From: Planctomycetota bacterium
GTDB taxonomy: Bacteria; Planctomycetota; Phycisphaerae; UBA1845
Length of the DNA stretch: 41,318 nucleotides
Direction of reading: 5' to 3'
Assembly (NCBI GenBank): GCA_024278695.1
Contig: JAJRSR010000005.1
Coordinates: forward strand, 1-41,318
The notes under the pieces were generated by a model. That model saw only the letters and a program-made list of their open reading frames with translations. It was not told where the DNA came from and searched no databases. Shown here piece after piece: positions 37,983 to 41,318 of this stretch (positions within the stretch are counted from its first letter, which is position 1; the number at the start of each line of letters is the position of its first letter). Made by a program: the position numbers and the translations under genes.

Positions 37983-38036
37983 AGATGTTTGAGAACATTG
38001 TGATCGCAGCTTTCGAGCGATCCTACCTTTAGCGTG

Positions 38037-39716
38037 TTAGCCCTGAAACCGCGCCTCGGCTTCTGCTGCTTCGGGCGGTGCGGCGTCGGCAGCACCGGTC
38101 TTCGGCGTTCGTTGCAACGGGAAAAGGATGACGTCACGAATGCTGGAGCTACCCGTGAGCATCATCACCAGCCGATCAATTCCAACACCAAGCCCCCCCG
38201 CCGGCGGCATACCATACTCCAAAGCCAAGACAAAATCCTCATCCATGACCGCCATCGTTTCGTCACCCTCACCCGCAAGCTTCTGCTCGAAGTTGGCCTG
38301 CTGCACCTGGGGGTCGTTGAGCTCGGTATACGCGTTGCCCAGCTCCATCCCACACACAAACGCCTCAAACCGCAACGCGATGTTGGCGTCGTCAGGATGC
38401 CGCCGCGTCAGCGGACAAATGGCGGCCGGATAGTCGTACACGAAAGTCGGCTGCATGAGGTGCGACTCCACCGTCGCCTCAAACACATCGTTCACGACTA
38501 CGGCGTCGGCCTTGCCTGCGTGATCCATCCCAAGCTCGCCGGCCTTTTTTCGCACAGCGACCACATCATCCATCGAGACGCCGGCGTGCTCAAGCAGCAG
38601 CTCGCCGTACGACTTTCGGTTCCACGGCGGCGTGAAATCGATCACCTTGCCCAGGAATACGGCCATCATTCTGCCCTGCGCGATGCCATCGCGTGCCTCA
38701 CGATAGGCGGCCAGGTGCGCCCGCTCGGCGAACTCAGCCGCCGCCGTCTCGTTCGCGTCTTCACCTTCTTTGGGTTCGCTAAGGCGCGCGAACTCCCGCT
38801 CCAGCGCCTCGCACCTGGCGGGTAACGCGGTCTTGGTAGACACCTCAAAGGCAGCCGACGTCATCTGCTCCACGCGCTCCATCATTACATGATAATCCGC
38901 GTACGCCTCATACAGCTCGATCATCGTGAATTCGGGGTTGTGCTTGGTGCTGATACCCTCATTGCGAAAGTTGCGACTAATTTCAAAAACGCGATCCATA
39001 CCACCCACCAGCAGCCGCTTGAGGTAGAGCTCCGGGCTGATACGCAAAAACAAATCCATATCCAGCGTATTGTGGTGCGTCGTAAAAGGTCGAGCCGCAG
39101 CGCCACCATACATCGGCTGAAGCACCGGCGTCTCCACCTCGCAATAGCCCAGACCCACCAAACTCTCCCGCACCGCGTGAATAATCGCGCTGCGCTGCTT
39201 GAACACGTCTCGAACATCGGGATTGGTAAACAGATCCACATAGCGCCGCCGGTACCGCAGATCAATATCGGTCAGCCCGTGCCATTTTTCCGGCGGCGGA
39301 CACAATGATTTGCAGAGCACGGTGAGCGAATCCACCCAGAGCGTGAGCTCGGCCGTCTTCGTGCGACCGAGGACACCTTCAGCCCCGATGATGTCACCCA
39401 GGTCCAGCTTTTTAAGCACGGGCCACGCATCGCCCAAGTCGGCCTTGCTGAGCCCAAGCTGAAGATCACCCGTACCGTCGCGAATGGTCAAAAACGCGAG
39501 TTTGCCCATCACCCGAAGCAGCACAATCCGCCCCGCGAGGCGAAGGCGAAGCTCGCTCCGTTCACCGGTGGGAAGGTCCATTTGGCCGGCTTGCGCACGA
39601 ACGTCACTGACGGCCGTCAGATCGGGAAAACGCCCACCGTAGGGGTCCACGCCCAGTTCGACCAGGGCGTCCCGCTTATTGATTCGCTGCTGGCGTAGGT
39701 TGTTCTGCTCGCTCAT
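38037..39716 (-). CDS. lysS: Lysyl-tRNA synthetase (class II)
   Basis: DIDLRYRRRYVDLFTNPDVRDVFKQRSAIIHAVRE, RISPELYLKRLLVGGMDRVFEISRNFRNEGISTKHNPEFTMIELYEAYADY, motif 3 GLGVGIDRLVMMLTGSSSIRDVILFP. Start at MSEQNNLRQQR. Confidence 0.95.
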   Translation of the reverse strand: MSEQNNLRQQRINKRDALVELGVDPYGGRFPDLTAVSDVRAQAGQMDLPTGERSELRLRLAGRIVLLRVMGKLAFLTIRDGTGDLQLGLSKADLGDAWPVLKKLDLGDIIGAEGVLGRTKTAELTLWVDSLTVLCKSLCPPPEKWHGLTDIDLRYRRRYVDLFTNPDVRDVFKQRSAIIHAVRESLVGLGYCEVETPVLQPMYGGAAARPFTTHHNTLDMDLFLRISPELYLKRLLVGGMDRVFEISRNFRNEGISTKHNPEFTMIELYEAYADYHVMMERVEQMTSAAFEVSTKTALPARCEALEREFARLSEPKEGEDANETAAAEFAERAHLAAYREARDGIAQGRMMAVFLGKVIDFTPPWNRKSYGELLLEHAGVSMDDVVAVRKKAGELGMDHAGKADAVVVNDVFEATVESHLMQPTFVYDYPAAICPLTRRHPDDANIALRFEAFVCGMELGNAYTELNDPQVQQANFEQKLAGEGDETMAVMDEDFVLALEYGMPPAGGLGVGIDRLVMMLTGSSSIRDVILFPLQRTPKTGAADAAPPEAAEAEARFQG

Positions 39717-39889
39717 AGGGATTCCGTTGAAATAGCCCGCCGGGTGCCACGCCGCGCGGGAAACACTCCGGCGCGATCCTAACAGCACACACGTCGATCA
39801 GCAACGAAGGAATCATAGAACGACAGTTCCAAACAACTCCAGGAAACGCCGAACGCAGCCTGCCGGATAGTCTTGAAGGATATGTTCGC

Positions 39890-39935
39890 AAAAAAAAGCC
39901 CCCGCCGGCGAGCCATCTGACTCATCGGCGGGGGC
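39890..39935 (-). terminator. Rho-independent terminator for the minus-strand gene at 40016-41317
   Basis: Perfect 10-bp stem GCCCCCGCCG/CGGCGGGGGC (39898-39907 / 39926-39935) followed on the minus strand by eight Ts. Confidence 0.85.
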
Positions 39936-40015
39936 ATAGGATGAACACTTACGCCAACCCGATCGGTTCCTGCGGTAGAAAAATCCGCTTCCTCCCGGTC
40001 GAGCAGGCCACGGTA

Positions 40016-41317
40016 CTACGGCGTGGCGATCGGGCAAACCCCGCAGGTATCACCAGTCTCAATAGAAACACCGTTCCAAGGTGTGAAACAACCAGCACCA
40101 TTGAGCAGGTCAATGACGGCCAGGATATCCGGTGCTCCGGTAACGCCGCTCGTGTCGACATCGGTGCTGTAGGCACCCCAAGCCGCCAGTGCGTTACCGT
40201 TGAGGATATCGATCAGGTCCAAAATGTCGGCGGGACCGGCCGTCCCGTCACCACTCACGTCGGCCGGCAGGAACGAGAACTTCGCGGTCTGAGCCACACC
40301 CGTTTCATCGTAGGTGAGCGTCGTACAAGACCCCGGCGTGATGGGACGATTCAACGTGATCGTGTACTCACCCGCGGCACCCTCGACAACCGAGGCGATA
40401 CCGTTCGGACCTAAGCCGCCGTCACTCGCCTCACACAACGACCAGCAGTCCGCCGTGGCACCGGGGGCGCCCGTTACGGAGAAGGTATCAATACCGAGTG
40501 CCGCACCGCCGTTAGCACAATCCTGCGGGTAACGCGCATCCACCGTACCCGAAAGCGGATCGTTCCAAGTCACCGTACCTGCGGGACAACTGGAATCCGG
40601 AATCAGCGTGAGTTCCATATCGCCCTGAGCACCACTACCGCTGTTATCACCAAGACGCAGCAGATAACAGTTGCCCGCCACGACCGAGATGTCGCAATCA
40701 CTACCGCCGAGGCAGTCGAACGGATCACCGGTGGCGCTACAGCAGAGTTCCTCGCCAAGCTCCACGATCCGCTCCTCAATCAGGCCAGACCCACAATCGC
40801 AACCGTCATAGATAATCAACTCGGTATCCGGCGTAGCCGCGTTGGTGCCGCCACAGGTCGAAGCGAGCAGCCGACCGGTTTCGGTGGCCTCATACCGGTA
40901 CCAGACATCGTTCTTCAAGTTACCCAGACAACTGGGTGCCCGACAGTCTTCCGAAGCACCACCCACGTTGAATCGCTGGGTCATGGCATTGTCGCCGTTG
41001 AGATCAACGATGTCCTCCGCGAACGGGCAGGCGTCATTGGCCGGTATCACAGCAACGGCACACTCAGCATCGATGGTACAGGCGTCGCCATTGAAAGCAC
41101 CGCCGACACAAACATCGGACACACAGGAGCCAATGTCCTCGCCGCTGCATGACGACGCCGATCGAACCGTGACGCTGTACTTACCGCGGGTGGCCTCTGA
41201 CTTACCCGAAACCAACAGGTAGAAGGTGTCGCCACGAGGCAAGTTGGGCAGGCAAAGTTTCGAGTTCAGCGCCTGCGTGGGATCGCCACAGCCGTCGGGC
41301 GCATCGTCGTTACAACC
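40016..41317 (-). CDS. C-terminal part of a large secreted Cys-rich protein with a dockerin-like tail; 5' truncated by window edge
   Basis: Frame open to the right edge; tandem Ca-loop-like repeats DVSGDGTAGPADILDLIDILNG and DVDTSGVTGAPDILAVIDLLNG near the C-terminus; upstream beta-rich region (VWYRYEATETGRLLASTCGG..DTELIIYDGCDC). Confidence 0.75.
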   Translation of the reverse strand, partial: GCNDDAPDGCGDPTQALNSKLCLPNLPRGDTFYLLVSGKSEATRGKYSVTVRSASSCSGEDIGSCVSDVCVGGAFNGDACTIDAECAVAVIPANDACPFAEDIVDLNGDNAMTQRFNVGGASEDCRAPSCLGNLKNDVWYRYEATETGRLLASTCGGTNAATPDTELIIYDGCDCGSGLIEERIVELGEELCCSATGDPFDCLGGSDCDISVVAGNCYLLRLGDNSGSGAQGDMELTLIPDSSCPAGTVTWNDPLSGTVDARYPQDCANGGAALGIDTFSVTGAPGATADCWSLCEASDGGLGPNGIASVVEGAAGEYTITLNRPITPGSCTTLTYDETGVAQTAKFSFLPADVSGDGTAGPADILDLIDILNGNALAAWGAYSTDVDTSGVTGAPDILAVIDLLNGAGCFTPWNGVSIETGDTCGVCPIATP

Positions 41318-41318
41318 C

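Overview
The window reads as a Planctomycetes-like chromosomal segment. The evidence for that is a dockerin-type 'DVSGDGTAGPADILDLIDILNG' tail, LolC/LolD, TadG-like and DUF4097 proteins, and palindromic intergenic repeats; the lineage itself is inferred. No tRNA, rRNA, CRISPR array or transposase was recognised.

Housekeeping and metabolic genes: a two-component hybrid kinase end plus a receiver protein, a CapD/WbpM-like epimerase, a YdiJ-like FAD/Fe-S oxidoreductase, a glycosyltransferase, ribF-nrnA, a TadG-like vWA protein, pntAA-pntAB-pntB, an SGNH hydrolase, a DUF4097 'THNG' repeat lipoprotein, a BtuFDC/FecBCDE-type importer, a GGDEF protein, ilvE, lolD-lolC/E and lysS.

The standout is a nine-gene minus-strand cluster at about 22.9-31.2 kb. 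It encodes a Vps4-like AAA ATPase with a MIT-like N-terminal helical region and three ESCRT-III/Snf7-like coiled-coil proteins. One of these carries a MIM1-like C-terminal tail and one is fused to a winged helix, recalling CHMP7. The cluster also encodes a PspC protein, an SPFH/band-7-like domain fused to a beta-propeller, a Ser/Thr kinase with a double zinc ribbon, a TM-zinc-ribbon protein and a small membrane protein. I interpret this as a bacterial ESCRT/Vps4-like membrane-remodelling or envelope-stress system. All assignments come from reading motifs by eye; no database search was run.
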